This document shows, piece by piece, positions 24,288 to 33,041 of a stretch of DNA of 64,000 nt. Numbering within the stretch: position 1 is the stretch's first letter; the number at the start of each line of letters is the position of its first letter. This stretch comes from Thiodiazotropha sp040506975. GTDB taxonomy: Bacteria; Pseudomonadota; Gammaproteobacteria; Chromatiales; Chromatiaceae. A model generated the notes under the pieces. The model did not search any database, had not been told where the DNA came from, and worked only from the letters and a program-made list of their open reading frames with translations. Location: NCBI GenBank assembly GCA_965211775.1, contig OZ242974.1, positions 124,001 to 188,000 of the forward strand, in the 5' to 3' direction. Both the position numbers and the translations under genes were made by a program.

Positions 24288-26219
24288 ATGATGGACAATA
24301 GCAAAAAAACAGCAATCTTTTGCAAACAACTCGACCTATTGTTCAGAAGCGGGGTTCCGGCCAATCTGACCGTTGTCGTGATTGCTGTCGTAGTGGCGAC
24401 AGTTCTCTGGGACACTGATCCTGCCGCGGTTCTCATCTGGCTAATCTATATGGTTGCTACCGCTCTGATACGTCTGTTTCTGATTATGATGCGGAACCGC
24501 CGGAGATGGTTTGCCCAGGATCACCCCCGCTGGATGCATCTATACACCCTGGCCACGGGAACAACCGGCATCGGATGGGCGATGTTGATGCTTCCACTCT
24601 ATCCCCAGGATCTCGCACTGCAAGCCTTTGTCCTGGTCGTCAGTGCCGGTGTGATTGCAGCCGGCAGCGGTGTGTTGGCCATTTTCATGGCGGCTGTCTA
24701 CGCTTACAGCCTTCCAGCCCCGATCGCTCTCGCCATGCGTTATCTCTTTATCGACCTGGAACTGCCTGAAGGTTTGTTGCTCGGTGTGCTGGCCTACACC
24801 CTGATGATGATGATGATCGCCCGGTATACCCATCGATCACTCATGGAAAGCCTGCAGCTGAGATTTGAAAATATTGGTCTGATTGAACAGCTAAGAAAGG
24901 CCTCGGCAGAGATGACACGTCTCAACCTAGGTCTCAGGCAGGAGATCAGCGAGCGCTCGAGCGTCCAGCACGAGCTGGAAAGACACCGCTATCATCTGGA
25001 AGAGCTGGTGGAGGAGAAGACCCGTGAACTAACCCAGGCCAAGGAGGCGGCTGAATCAGCCAACCAAGCCAAATCACAATTTCTCGCCAAGATGTCTCAT
25101 GAAATCCGAACACCGATGAATGGTGTCCTGGGTATGACTGAACTCCTGCTGAACAGTGAATTGGAGCCGACCCAAAAGCGTTATGCTGAGATTATCCAGA
25201 GTTCCGGCAAATCCCTGTTGGAACTGATCAACGATCTGCTCGATATGTCCCGAATCGAAGCGGGAAAGATGCGGCTGCTCGAAACTGAATTCAATCTAGC
25301 CGGATTGCTGCAGGAGATACATCAACTTTTTATATCCCAAGGCGAGCAGAAGGGTTTAGCCATCGAGCACTATATTGATCAACAGATTCCTGCCGTGATC
25401 ATCGGCGACAGCACCCGCCTGCGACAGATACTGATCAACCTTATCGGCAACGCAATCAAGTTCACCGATGCCGGCAGCGTCAAATTCAGCGCGCAGGCGA
25501 AACATGAACTCGAAGAGGGCGGATATCTTATCCGGTTCGAGATCGAGGATACCGGCCGCGGCATTCCCAAGGGTGAAGACAGCATCATTTTTGATTATTT
25601 TTCACAGGCTTCGAATGAATATGACATCAATGATAGCGGACATGGCCTGGGACTGACGATCTGCAAGGAACTGATCACTCTCATGGGTGGCGAAATAGGT
25701 GTGATACATGGGAATCACAATGGCACCCTGTTCTGGTTCGAACTCCCATTCCAATCCGCCAAGGATGAGACGGCGTCAATAACGCGGCCGGCTGTGGAGA
25801 CAGCTACAGACGATCTACCACAGTTGGGAGGAAAAATCCTGCTGGCCGAAGACAATCCAATCAATATAGAACTCGCGACGAGCATGCTTGACAGTCTTGG
25901 CTGCCAATACCGTGTTGCCGAAAACGGCATGGAGACCCTTGATCTATTGCAAACCGAGACATTCGACCTGCTACTGATCGACTGTGAGATGCCGGTTTTA
26001 GACGGCTATCAGACCGCAACCCGTATCCGGCAACAGGAAAAGTCGCATACACCGCCATCCCATCTCCCTATAATTGCCTGTACTGCCTATGTATCTGAGG
26101 ACAATGCGGAGCGCTGCAGGGCTTCGGGTATGGATGGCTTTATCGGTAAACCCTACAAAATCAGGGAAGTCGCATCGATTTTGGAAAACTGGATTGGCAG
26201 GAAGTCTGAGCATGCCTGA
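24288..26219 (+). CDS. membrane hybrid histidine kinase
   Basis: A 643-residue hybrid kinase. The N-terminal 190 residues hold about six membrane spans with almost no periplasmic domain, like MASE-type integral sensors. A coiled coil, HisKA (AKMSHEIRTPMN), HATPase (NLIGNAIKFT, DTGRGI, GHGLGLTI) and one receiver (ILLAEDNPIN, LLLIDCEMPVLDG, IGKPYK) follow. There is no HPt domain, so it needs a separate one, possibly that of the neighbouring split kinase or of the kinase at 29 kb. It follows the HD-GYP gene by 28 bases, so it may belong to the same operon. Confidence 0.9.
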   Translation: MMDNSKKTAIFCKQLDLLFRSGVPANLTVVVIAVVVATVLWDTDPAAVLIWLIYMVATALIRLFLIMMRNRRRWFAQDHPRWMHLYTLATGTTGIGWAMLMLPLYPQDLALQAFVLVVSAGVIAAGSGVLAIFMAAVYAYSLPAPIALAMRYLFIDLELPEGLLLGVLAYTLMMMMIARYTHRSLMESLQLRFENIGLIEQLRKASAEMTRLNLGLRQEISERSSVQHELERHRYHLEELVEEKTRELTQAKEAAESANQAKSQFLAKMSHEIRTPMNGVLGMTELLLNSELEPTQKRYAEIIQSSGKSLLELINDLLDMSRIEAGKMRLLETEFNLAGLLQEIHQLFISQGEQKGLAIEHYIDQQIPAVIIGDSTRLRQILINLIGNAIKFTDAGSVKFSAQAKHELEEGGYLIRFEIEDTGRGIPKGEDSIIFDYFSQASNEYDINDSGHGLGLTICKELITLMGGEIGVIHGNHNGTLFWFELPFQSAKDETASITRPAVETATDDLPQLGGKILLAEDNPINIELATSMLDSLGCQYRVAENGMETLDLLQTETFDLLLIDCEMPVLDGYQTATRIRQQEKSHTPPSHLPIIACTAYVSEDNAERCRASGMDGFIGKPYKIREVASILENWIGRKSEHA

Positions 26220-26413
26220 GACGAGTTTGAGTGTAATACTGCATGCCGATGTTGCGGCAGCCACTGCCGCTGCCTTTATGAAAAATATCCGGTAAAGCAA
26301 TGGGGGATCGGATCGAAAACAATCCACACTATGATTTTTCATCACAGCAGGGATATGTGATTTTTTCACTTTACCTATTCAGTACGACGTTCTCCTTAAG
26401 AGATTTTCACACA

Positions 26414-26442
26414 TTGTTCAATTGCAAACAGCTGCCTATCAA
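26414..26442 (+). promoter_or_regulatory. candidate promoter for the TonB receptor operon
   Basis: TTGTTC and TATCAA are separated by 17 bases. They lie in a 333-base stretch (26220-26552) between the membrane hybrid kinase and the receptor reading frame, which holds no other gene. The position, just ahead of ATG 26456, suits the TonB receptor-YfiR-kinase operon. Motif-based inference only. Confidence 0.35.
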
Positions 26443-26552
26443 ATGTGAATTACCATGAATTCCCCGCTGATTAACACCACATACGCCACCCGGCCCCACC
26501 GCACAGCCTCTTCAAGATCCGGGCAGCACTGATCTCACTGATTCTCACCTGC

Positions 26553-28487
26553 TTGCCGGTATTCGCCGATGACTCGAATGATGCTCATGAACTGGAGAGG
26601 CTGAAGAGCCTGAGTATCGATGATCTGCTGGAACTGACTGTGACATCGGCGACCCGGAAGGCACAGCCGCTTTCCAATGCGGCAAGCGCCATCTATGTCA
26701 TCACCCAGGAAGATATCCGCCGCTCCGGTGTATCTCAACTCCCGGAACTTCTGCGCATGGTTCCGGGTTTGCATGTCGCGAAAATCGATTCCAGCAAATG
26801 GGCCATCAGCGCACGCGGATTCAACGGCCGTTATGCCAATAAACTGCTGGTGCTGATGGATGGCCGCAGTCTCTATACACCGCTTTATTCCGGTGTCTAC
26901 TGGGATGTACAGGATACGGTACTGGAGGATATTGAGCGCATCGAGGTGATCCGGGGACCTGGGGCGACGCTGTGGGGCGCCAACGCTGTAAACGGTGTCA
27001 TCAATATCATAACGAAGTCTTCCATGAATACGGATGGCGGACTGCTCTCCGTGAGCGGCGGGAACAATGAACCGGGATCTGCAACGATACGCATAAGCGG
27101 TAACACGGATAACGATAGCCGTTACAGGGCCTATCTCAAAACGTTCAGGAGGAATGGCGCAGTCTTTTTCGATGGCGGTGAAGCGGAGGATCACTGGGAT
27201 GGTGAGCGGCTTGGCTTCCGGAGCGACAGCATTATCTCCGAGGCAGACCACTTCACCATACAGGGGGATCTCTATAACGGCTCAGCCGGCCAGAACAACT
27301 TTTCTCCCTTTCCGCCTCCATCGGGCAGTATGGAGAAGGATACGGCCGAAACATCCGGCGGCAATCTGATCACACGCTGGACACGTCGACTTTCCACAGA
27401 CAGTAATATGAGCCTGCAGCTCTATTATGATCGCACCAACCGCAAAAACGCTACCTTGAGAGAAGGCAGGGATACCTTCGATCTCGATTTTCAAAATGAC
27501 TTTCTGTTTGGTGAAAGGCACGCCATAGTCTGGGGAGCCGGTTACCGTACCAGCCGGGATGAGGTTCGATCACCCTCGACTTCCGTACTCACTCTCGGGC
27601 ACACCACCAACCGGGACAATATCATCAGCGCCTTTATCCAGGATGATATCGGATTGGTCGGGGATCGCCTGAATCTTATTCTTGGAGCTAAATTTGAGCG
27701 TAACGATTATACCGGCAGCGAACTTCAGCCCAATATCAGAATGATCTGGACACCGGACGAATTCAGTACCTACTGGGCTGCCGCGTCTCGGGCGGTACGC
27801 ACACCTTCGCGCATCGAGACGGACGTGAATATCCAAATCGGTCCCATCTTCGTATCCGGTAACAGTGAATTCGATGCGGAAAAATTATTGGCTTACGAAC
27901 TTGGCTACCGAACACAAGCGATACCTAATTTCTCATTAGATATTGCCACCTTCTATAACGAATATGATGACCTGACTACATTCGAACTACTCCCTCCACC
28001 CTTTCCCGGCAGCACCCTCATCAGACTCGACAACAGGATGAGTGGAAAGAGTTACGGCCTGGAACTGGTCGCCAACTGGGCCGTCACAGACCATTGGCAA
28101 ATAAAGATGTCCCATGCCTGGCTCCAGGTAGATCTGCAGAACGACAGCACCAGCAACGACACCACCTCCGCCGAAACAACCGATATCACTCCCGAACATC
28201 AGACCCAACTACGCTCTCAACTCGACCTCCCGCATCAAATTGAATTTGATACCAGCCTCTATTATGTCGACAAGATCCCCAATTCAGACATAACGGGCTA
28301 TACCCGCCTTGATATGAGATTGGGATGGCGACCAAGCCCCTCTCTGGAGGTTGCGCTCTCCCTGCAGAATCTACTGGATGATAAACACCCTGAATTTATC
28401 GAGTTTTCCGGATTTGCCGGCCCTATCGGATTGAAGTCGACCCAGGTCGAACGTAGTGCACTGCTACAGCTGGAGTGGAAATTCTGA
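26553..28487 (+). CDS. TonB-dependent outer-membrane receptor, start region frameshifted
   Basis: A 644-residue open part of a TonB-dependent receptor: a plug domain with TSATRKAQPLSNAASAIYV, VPGLHVAKID, GFNGRYANKLLVLMDGRSLY and IEVIRGPGATLWGANAVNGV, then a beta-barrel. It lacks a proper start. A signal peptide (FKIRAALISLILTCLPVFA) is encoded in this frame upstream, but with no start codon, while ATG 26456 opens another frame (MNSPLINTTYATRPHR) that stops at 26533. A one-base loss near 26510-26512 would explain both. It is therefore probably inactive unless TTG 26553 or a programmed shift is used, or the read is in error. Ligand unknown. Confidence 0.8.
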   Translation: MPVFADDSNDAHELERLKSLSIDDLLELTVTSATRKAQPLSNAASAIYVITQEDIRRSGVSQLPELLRMVPGLHVAKIDSSKWAISARGFNGRYANKLLVLMDGRSLYTPLYSGVYWDVQDTVLEDIERIEVIRGPGATLWGANAVNGVINIITKSSMNTDGGLLSVSGGNNEPGSATIRISGNTDNDSRYRAYLKTFRRNGAVFFDGGEAEDHWDGERLGFRSDSIISEADHFTIQGDLYNGSAGQNNFSPFPPPSGSMEKDTAETSGGNLITRWTRRLSTDSNMSLQLYYDRTNRKNATLREGRDTFDLDFQNDFLFGERHAIVWGAGYRTSRDEVRSPSTSVLTLGHTTNRDNIISAFIQDDIGLVGDRLNLILGAKFERNDYTGSELQPNIRMIWTPDEFSTYWAAASRAVRTPSRIETDVNIQIGPIFVSGNSEFDAEKLLAYELGYRTQAIPNFSLDIATFYNEYDDLTTFELLPPPFPGSTLIRLDNRMSGKSYGLELVANWAVTDHWQIKMSHAWLQVDLQNDSTSNDTTSAETTDITPEHQTQLRSQLDLPHQIEFDTSLYYVDKIPNSDITGYTRLDMRLGWRPSPSLEVALSLQNLLDDKHPEFIEFSGFAGPIGLKSTQVERSALLQLEWKF

Positions 28488-28491
28488 CACC

Positions 28492-29088
28492 ATGTCGACA
28501 CCGGCCGCTTCAATCAGCGTAACAGGCAAATGGCACTCGATCATGCCTTTTGCCATGGCAGTCCTGCTTTTGTGTCTGCCGTTAGGTTCCGCAAACTCAG
28601 AACAGGTGGACGAAGACCGGTTGAAGGCACTTTTTCTCTATAACTTCGCAAACTATATCAGTTGGCCGGACAACACTTCTCAAGGCAAGATCAGTTCCAT
28701 CAACTATTGCCTATTCGGTTCCAGCCGGCTAAACGATCGCATGAAAGAGATCACAAAAGGCGAGACGATCAACGGCAAGGAACTGCGGGTCGTGGAAACG
28801 GTAGACGAACAACAACTTTCTGACTGTAATATACTCTTTATCCATCAGCCGGCTGCCGGTTATCCCGCTGAACTCATTCAACAACTTGCTTCTCAATCGG
28901 TACTCACCGTCAGCGACCATCCCGATTTCATTCCTGTCGGTGGCACTATTGTTTTGTTGAAAAAAGCACGCAAGATTAAACTGGTCGTGAATTTTGACGC
29001 ACTGGATCAAGGGCAATTGAAGGTCAGTTCAAAACTGCTTAGACTGGCAACCCGCGTCAGGCCGTCACAAGAGGATGCAAAGCAGTGA
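28492..29088 (+). CDS. YfiR-like periplasmic protein (DUF4154)
   Basis: A 198-residue protein with a signal peptide (MPFAMAVLLLCLPLGSANS) and the YfiR/DUF4154 pattern: LKALFLYNFANYISWP, YCLFGSS, CNILFIHQ, VLTVSDHPDFIPVGGTIVLL and the final LKVSSKLLRLA. YfiR proteins sit in the periplasm and repress a CHASE8-bearing membrane partner. Here the partner gene starts within its stop codon (GTGA overlap) and is a hybrid kinase rather than a diguanylate cyclase. ATG 28492 is chosen, 4 bases after the receptor stop. Confidence 0.9.
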   Translation: MSTPAASISVTGKWHSIMPFAMAVLLLCLPLGSANSEQVDEDRLKALFLYNFANYISWPDNTSQGKISSINYCLFGSSRLNDRMKEITKGETINGKELRVVETVDEQQLSDCNILFIHQPAAGYPAELIQQLASQSVLTVSDHPDFIPVGGTIVLLKKARKIKLVVNFDALDQGQLKVSSKLLRLATRVRPSQEDAKQ

Positions 29089-31907
29089 TCGGGCTCGACT
29101 TCAAACGGTGGCCGATCCGGGTAAAGGTCACCGCCATCGCATTGATCACCAGTGTTGCCGCACTGACTTTGACATCGGTCGCATTCGTTACCTCGGAAAT
29201 GGTGGCCAAACGCAACTCAATGGTCGAATCAGCCACCGCCCTGACTCGCGTGCTGGGTGTCGATACGACCGCCACCCTGATATTCAACGACCCGAAAACA
29301 GCTGAAGAGATCCTGTTTGCCCTGAGTGAGGAAAAAACCATCATCCATGCCTATATCACGGATGACAAAGGTTCGCTATTCGCCGCCTACAAAAGCAACC
29401 ACCCGCAACACCAGTCTCTCATTCCAGATTTGGAAAAAGATCATGACGTTCGGTCCAGCAGATCAGGGGCTCTGCAGGATGAATTGACCCGTTTCCAATT
29501 CCACGCTGATTATCTCGAAGTCAACCATGAAATAAGATTCAGCAAGAAAACTCTCGGTTACATTGGCGTCAAACAGGACCTGACCCAACTCCATGCCAGT
29601 CTGCAGCGACAGATCGTCATTGCAACAGTCGTATTGGTTCTCGCTTTCTTTCTCGCCTATCTGCTGGCACTGCGCCTGCAACGCCTGATTACAAAACCGA
29701 TCAACATTCTTACAACCGCCATGGATAACGTCACCCGGCAGGGCGACTACAGCCTGCGTGTGAAATCTGTCAGTCCGGATGAATTGGGAATATTGACCGA
29801 CGGATTCAACATCATGCTGGAGCAGATTCAGAGCCGCGACCAGAAGCTGGCGGCCACACTGCTCGAGTTACAGTCCGCGAAGGAGGGTGCGGAGACGGCT
29901 AACCAGGCGAAATCACGCTTTCTCGCCACCATGAGCCATGAGATCCGTACTCCCATGAATGGGGTGCTCGGCATGACCGAACTGCTATTGAACACAGATT
30001 TGAATGAGCGGCAGCGACGCTTTGCAAACACCGCGCATAGCGCAGGTCGCTCATTGCTGACGATCATCAACGACATTCTGGATTTCTCAAAAATCGAGGC
30101 CGGCAAGGCAGAGCTGGTTGAAAATATCTTCAATCTTCCCAATCTTCTAGAAGAGGTCGTGCAACTACTTGGTGGACAGGCGCGTGAAAAAGGATTGGAA
30201 TTGATCAGCTACTGCCCGCCCTCCATACCACACGCTTTGCTCGGTGATGAACAGCGCATCAGACAGATTCTGGTCAACCTGATTGGGAATGCGGTCAAAT
30301 TCACACATCAAGGTGAAGTAATCGTTCGCGTCCTGCCATGGGCGAAGTCAACTACCGATTTAACGATAAGGATTGAGGTTGCTGACAGCGGCATCGGCAT
30401 CTCCTCTGAGATGAAGAAGCACATATTCGATGTCTTTTCACAGGCGGACAGCTCCACTAGCCGCCGTTTTGGCGGTACCGGCCTGGGGTTGACGATATCA
30501 AAAAAACCGGTCGAACTCATGCAAGGTGAGATTGGACTCGAATCCGAACCGGACAAGGGATCAATGTTCTGGTTTACCGCTCGCCTGAGCCTGCATGAAG
30601 AGAGTAAAGCAAGGCATCCGAAGAAAGATGGCAGGATCAGTCAACGGCGAATTCTTCTGGTTGGCGACAACCGTCGTATCGCTGAAGTACTTTACCAATC
30701 CTTGAAGGACCTCGACTACCGTGTCACTCTGGAGTTTAGCGGTGCGGAGGCCATTCAACAGCTCAAACAAACTGCCTCGGCAGGTAGTTTTTTCCATGCC
30801 GTCATAACAGACCGGTTTCTCTCAGACATGGATGGACATGACCTGGGCAAGTCAATCCGGCTAGATCCTGCCTTCAATACACCATCAATCATAATGCTGA
30901 CATCGCAGATACCGACCGCCGGCACAACGCCGATTCCCGGCAACAGCATCGACTCTTACCTGGTCAAACCGGTCCGCCTGGCCGAACTCGACAGTACAAT
31001 CAGGCTATTGACGAATCGATCCAAGACTCAGCAACAGCAGGATGTAAGACGTGAGACAACTCCAATAACCGACCTTACACCATTATTTAGTCCCGAGAGG
31101 GAATCCACGATACTGGTGGCGGAAGATAATCTGGTGAACCAGGCCGTCATCGATGAGATGCTGCAACTGTTTTGTTGCAAGGTAACACTCGCGAACAACG
31201 GCAGGGAAGCCCTGGAGCTACTCAGCGATAATCATTACGATATGATCCTTATGGACATTCAGATGCCGGAATTAGATGGCTATGAAACCACCAGGATCAT
31301 TCGTAAAAAAGAGGATGAATCCGAACACATAACGATCATTGCATTAACCGCCAACGTTATGGACGGCGACCAGCAGAAGTGTCTGGCCGCGGGGATGGAC
31401 GATTACATTGGCAAACCCGTGACGCACGACAAACTACAGCATATTCTGAAGAAATGGTTATCATCGGATGATGCCGCCCTCAGATCCTCAAAACTTGATG
31501 AACAGAATGGTTTGCTTGGTGAAAAACCGGCTTCCGTAGATCATCGAGAGGCACAGAACCGCGAGGTTCCCGATGACATTAGCATACTGCAACATGGGCA
31601 AAACCATGATATTCCACAGCGAATTATCGATATATATCTTGAAACATCCTCCGATCTGCTGGATATCGTCGCTGAAGCCATTCAACAGGCTGACATGGAT
31701 AGGTTGAAACGCGCAGCGCATAGCCTGGCTTCAAGCAGTGCCGCCATCGGCGCTGATGAGGTCGTTGCGCACTGTAATGCCTTGGAACACCTTACAAGCG
31801 ACATGGATAGCTCGAATGCAGCGGCATTGTTTTCTCAGTTGAATACATCTTATGCCGCCCTTGTGGAATCTCTGTCGAATGATCGAAAATCAACAGAAAA
31901 GACATAG
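29085..31907 (+). CDS. hybrid histidine kinase with CHASE8-like sensor
   Basis: A 940-residue kinase. After a first span (about 15-37), the periplasmic part (for example LGVDTTATLIFNDPKTAEEIL, ITDDKGSLFAAY) is the CHASE8 type found in YfiN-like proteins. A second span, HAMP, HisKA (ATMSHEIRTPMN), HATPase (NLIGNAVKFT, DSGIGI, GGTGLGLTI), receiver 1, receiver 2 (ILVAEDNLVNQ, MILMDIQMPELDG, IGKPVT) and HPt (RAAHSLASSSAAIGA) follow. Receiver 1 begins ILLVGDNRR, so one of the acidic-pair residues is Gly, and it may be degenerate. It probably responds to YfiR release. The GTG start overlaps the yfiR stop. Confidence 0.92.
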   Translation: MIGLDFKRWPIRVKVTAIALITSVAALTLTSVAFVTSEMVAKRNSMVESATALTRVLGVDTTATLIFNDPKTAEEILFALSEEKTIIHAYITDDKGSLFAAYKSNHPQHQSLIPDLEKDHDVRSSRSGALQDELTRFQFHADYLEVNHEIRFSKKTLGYIGVKQDLTQLHASLQRQIVIATVVLVLAFFLAYLLALRLQRLITKPINILTTAMDNVTRQGDYSLRVKSVSPDELGILTDGFNIMLEQIQSRDQKLAATLLELQSAKEGAETANQAKSRFLATMSHEIRTPMNGVLGMTELLLNTDLNERQRRFANTAHSAGRSLLTIINDILDFSKIEAGKAELVENIFNLPNLLEEVVQLLGGQAREKGLELISYCPPSIPHALLGDEQRIRQILVNLIGNAVKFTHQGEVIVRVLPWAKSTTDLTIRIEVADSGIGISSEMKKHIFDVFSQADSSTSRRFGGTGLGLTISKKPVELMQGEIGLESEPDKGSMFWFTARLSLHEESKARHPKKDGRISQRRILLVGDNRRIAEVLYQSLKDLDYRVTLEFSGAEAIQQLKQTASAGSFFHAVITDRFLSDMDGHDLGKSIRLDPAFNTPSIIMLTSQIPTAGTTPIPGNSIDSYLVKPVRLAELDSTIRLLTNRSKTQQQQDVRRETTPITDLTPLFSPERESTILVAEDNLVNQAVIDEMLQLFCCKVTLANNGREALELLSDNHYDMILMDIQMPELDGYETTRIIRKKEDESEHITIIALTANVMDGDQQKCLAAGMDDYIGKPVTHDKLQHILKKWLSSDDAALRSSKLDEQNGLLGEKPASVDHREAQNREVPDDISILQHGQNHDIPQRIIDIYLETSSDLLDIVAEAIQQADMDRLKRAAHSLASSSAAIGADEVVAHCNALEHLTSDMDSSNAAALFSQLNTSYAALVESLSNDRKSTEKT

Positions 31908-31937
31908 TTGTTACATCACATTTTCAGTCATGCCAAT

Positions 31938-31962
31938 AAAAAGCCGGCGTTAAACGCCGGCT
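31938..31962 (-). terminator. intrinsic terminator of the MMPL operon, displaced by IS1595
   Basis: A perfect 9-bp stem AGCCGGCGT / ACGCCGGCT with a 3-base loop lies at 31942-31962. Read on the minus strand it is followed by TTTTT (31938-31942), a classic intrinsic terminator. The upstream minus-strand gene is the MMPL transporter, whose stop is now 1.1 kb away because IS1595 copy 2 landed between. A second smaller stem (GCTGAAT / ATTCAGC, 31972-31990) lies beside it. It may also stop the kinase transcript from the other side. Confidence 0.8.
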
Positions 31963-32012
31963 GCAACCTGGGCTGAATAAGCAATTCAGCACAGCGGATC
32001 TTTTTTAGTTTT

Positions 32013-33041
32013 CCTGATTACCCCTAAACCTCAGCCATTCTCAAGAGGCGATATGGCATAGGTGGAGTGCGAAGAGCGGCAAAAAGCAATCGTTCAATCA
32101 TGGCGGGTAAATCGAAACGGCGGTTAAACCGATATTCGAACTCAGCAAGATAACGCGACACATGTTTATCTCGAATCGCATGAAAAGTACCCAACAGACT
32201 GTTTTTGACATTACCCAACATCGTGTTTACCCATTTGAAGCACGAATACTGGACACTTTGGCGCCCACCACCCGTCACCATGGGGTTATGATGGCAATCA
32301 GCGGTTGTCACGCCACTAAAGCACCAAAGCCCATCGGTAAAGACTTCGCTGCCAGGCATCAAGCAGGAGCGGGCGTAGCGGGCGATTTCACGTTTGCGAA
32401 AGCCCCTTACACGACGCAGTTGAATTTTCATGGGCCTGCCGTCCCGCGTCGTCTCAACAGCAGCTACGAAAGGGATTTTGTTGCGCGACCCACGACCACG
32501 CTTACCGGCTTGCTCGCCTCCGAGATAAGCATCATCCAATTCGATGCGACCGGCCAGTTTTTTTCCACGCTCACGTTCCATCATCACCTGCATCAACTTA
32601 TGCTTGAGTCGCCAGGCCGTATTGTAGTTCACCCCGATTTCGCGGGAAAGTTGCAGCGCCGAGATACTTTTCTTGCGTTGGGTCAACAGATAGATCGCAA
32701 GAAACCACGTTCTCAGCGGCAGCTTGGTGCCATGGAAGATGCTGCCGGCGGTCAGGGAAGTCTGATGATGGCACTTGTGACATTGATATATCTGACGCTT
32801 TTTGAGTTCACAGCCTGTTGTGTTGCCGCACTCAGGGCAGACATAGCCCGTCGGCCAGCGCAAATCATACAATGCCTGTCGACACTGATCCTCGGTCCCA
32901 TATTGTTCCAGAAAATCGTGCAAACCAAGACCTTTTTGAAATTGAATAGTATTTCTCGGCATGATGAAATCCTCTTTTATTCAGTAGGTTCCATTATGCT
33001 TGCACCACAGGCTCAATAGCTGAGCCTCATGAGTAATCAGG
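32013..33041 (-). mobile_element. IS1595-like element, copy 2
   Basis: 1029 bp with an exact 8-bp duplication TTAGTTTT (32005-32012 and 33042-33049). It landed in the last codons of the MMPL gene; the duplication carries the stop codon, so the protein is unchanged while the gene is separated from its terminator. Confidence 0.95.
32024..32962 (-). CDS. IS1595 family transposase
   Basis: An intact 312-residue frame identical to copies 3 and 4 at protein level and differing from copy 1 only by Val for Glu in the FSG(E/V)TT stretch. Motifs and role as for copy 1. Confidence 0.93.
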   Translation of the reverse strand: MPRNTIQFQKGLGLHDFLEQYGTEDQCRQALYDLRWPTGYVCPECGNTTGCELKKRQIYQCHKCHHQTSLTAGSIFHGTKLPLRTWFLAIYLLTQRKKSISALQLSREIGVNYNTAWRLKHKLMQVMMERERGKKLAGRIELDDAYLGGEQAGKRGRGSRNKIPFVAAVETTRDGRPMKIQLRRVRGFRKREIARYARSCLMPGSEVFTDGLWCFSGVTTADCHHNPMVTGGGRQSVQYSCFKWVNTMLGNVKNSLLGTFHAIRDKHVSRYLAEFEYRFNRRFDLPAMIERLLFAALRTPPMPYRLLRMAEV

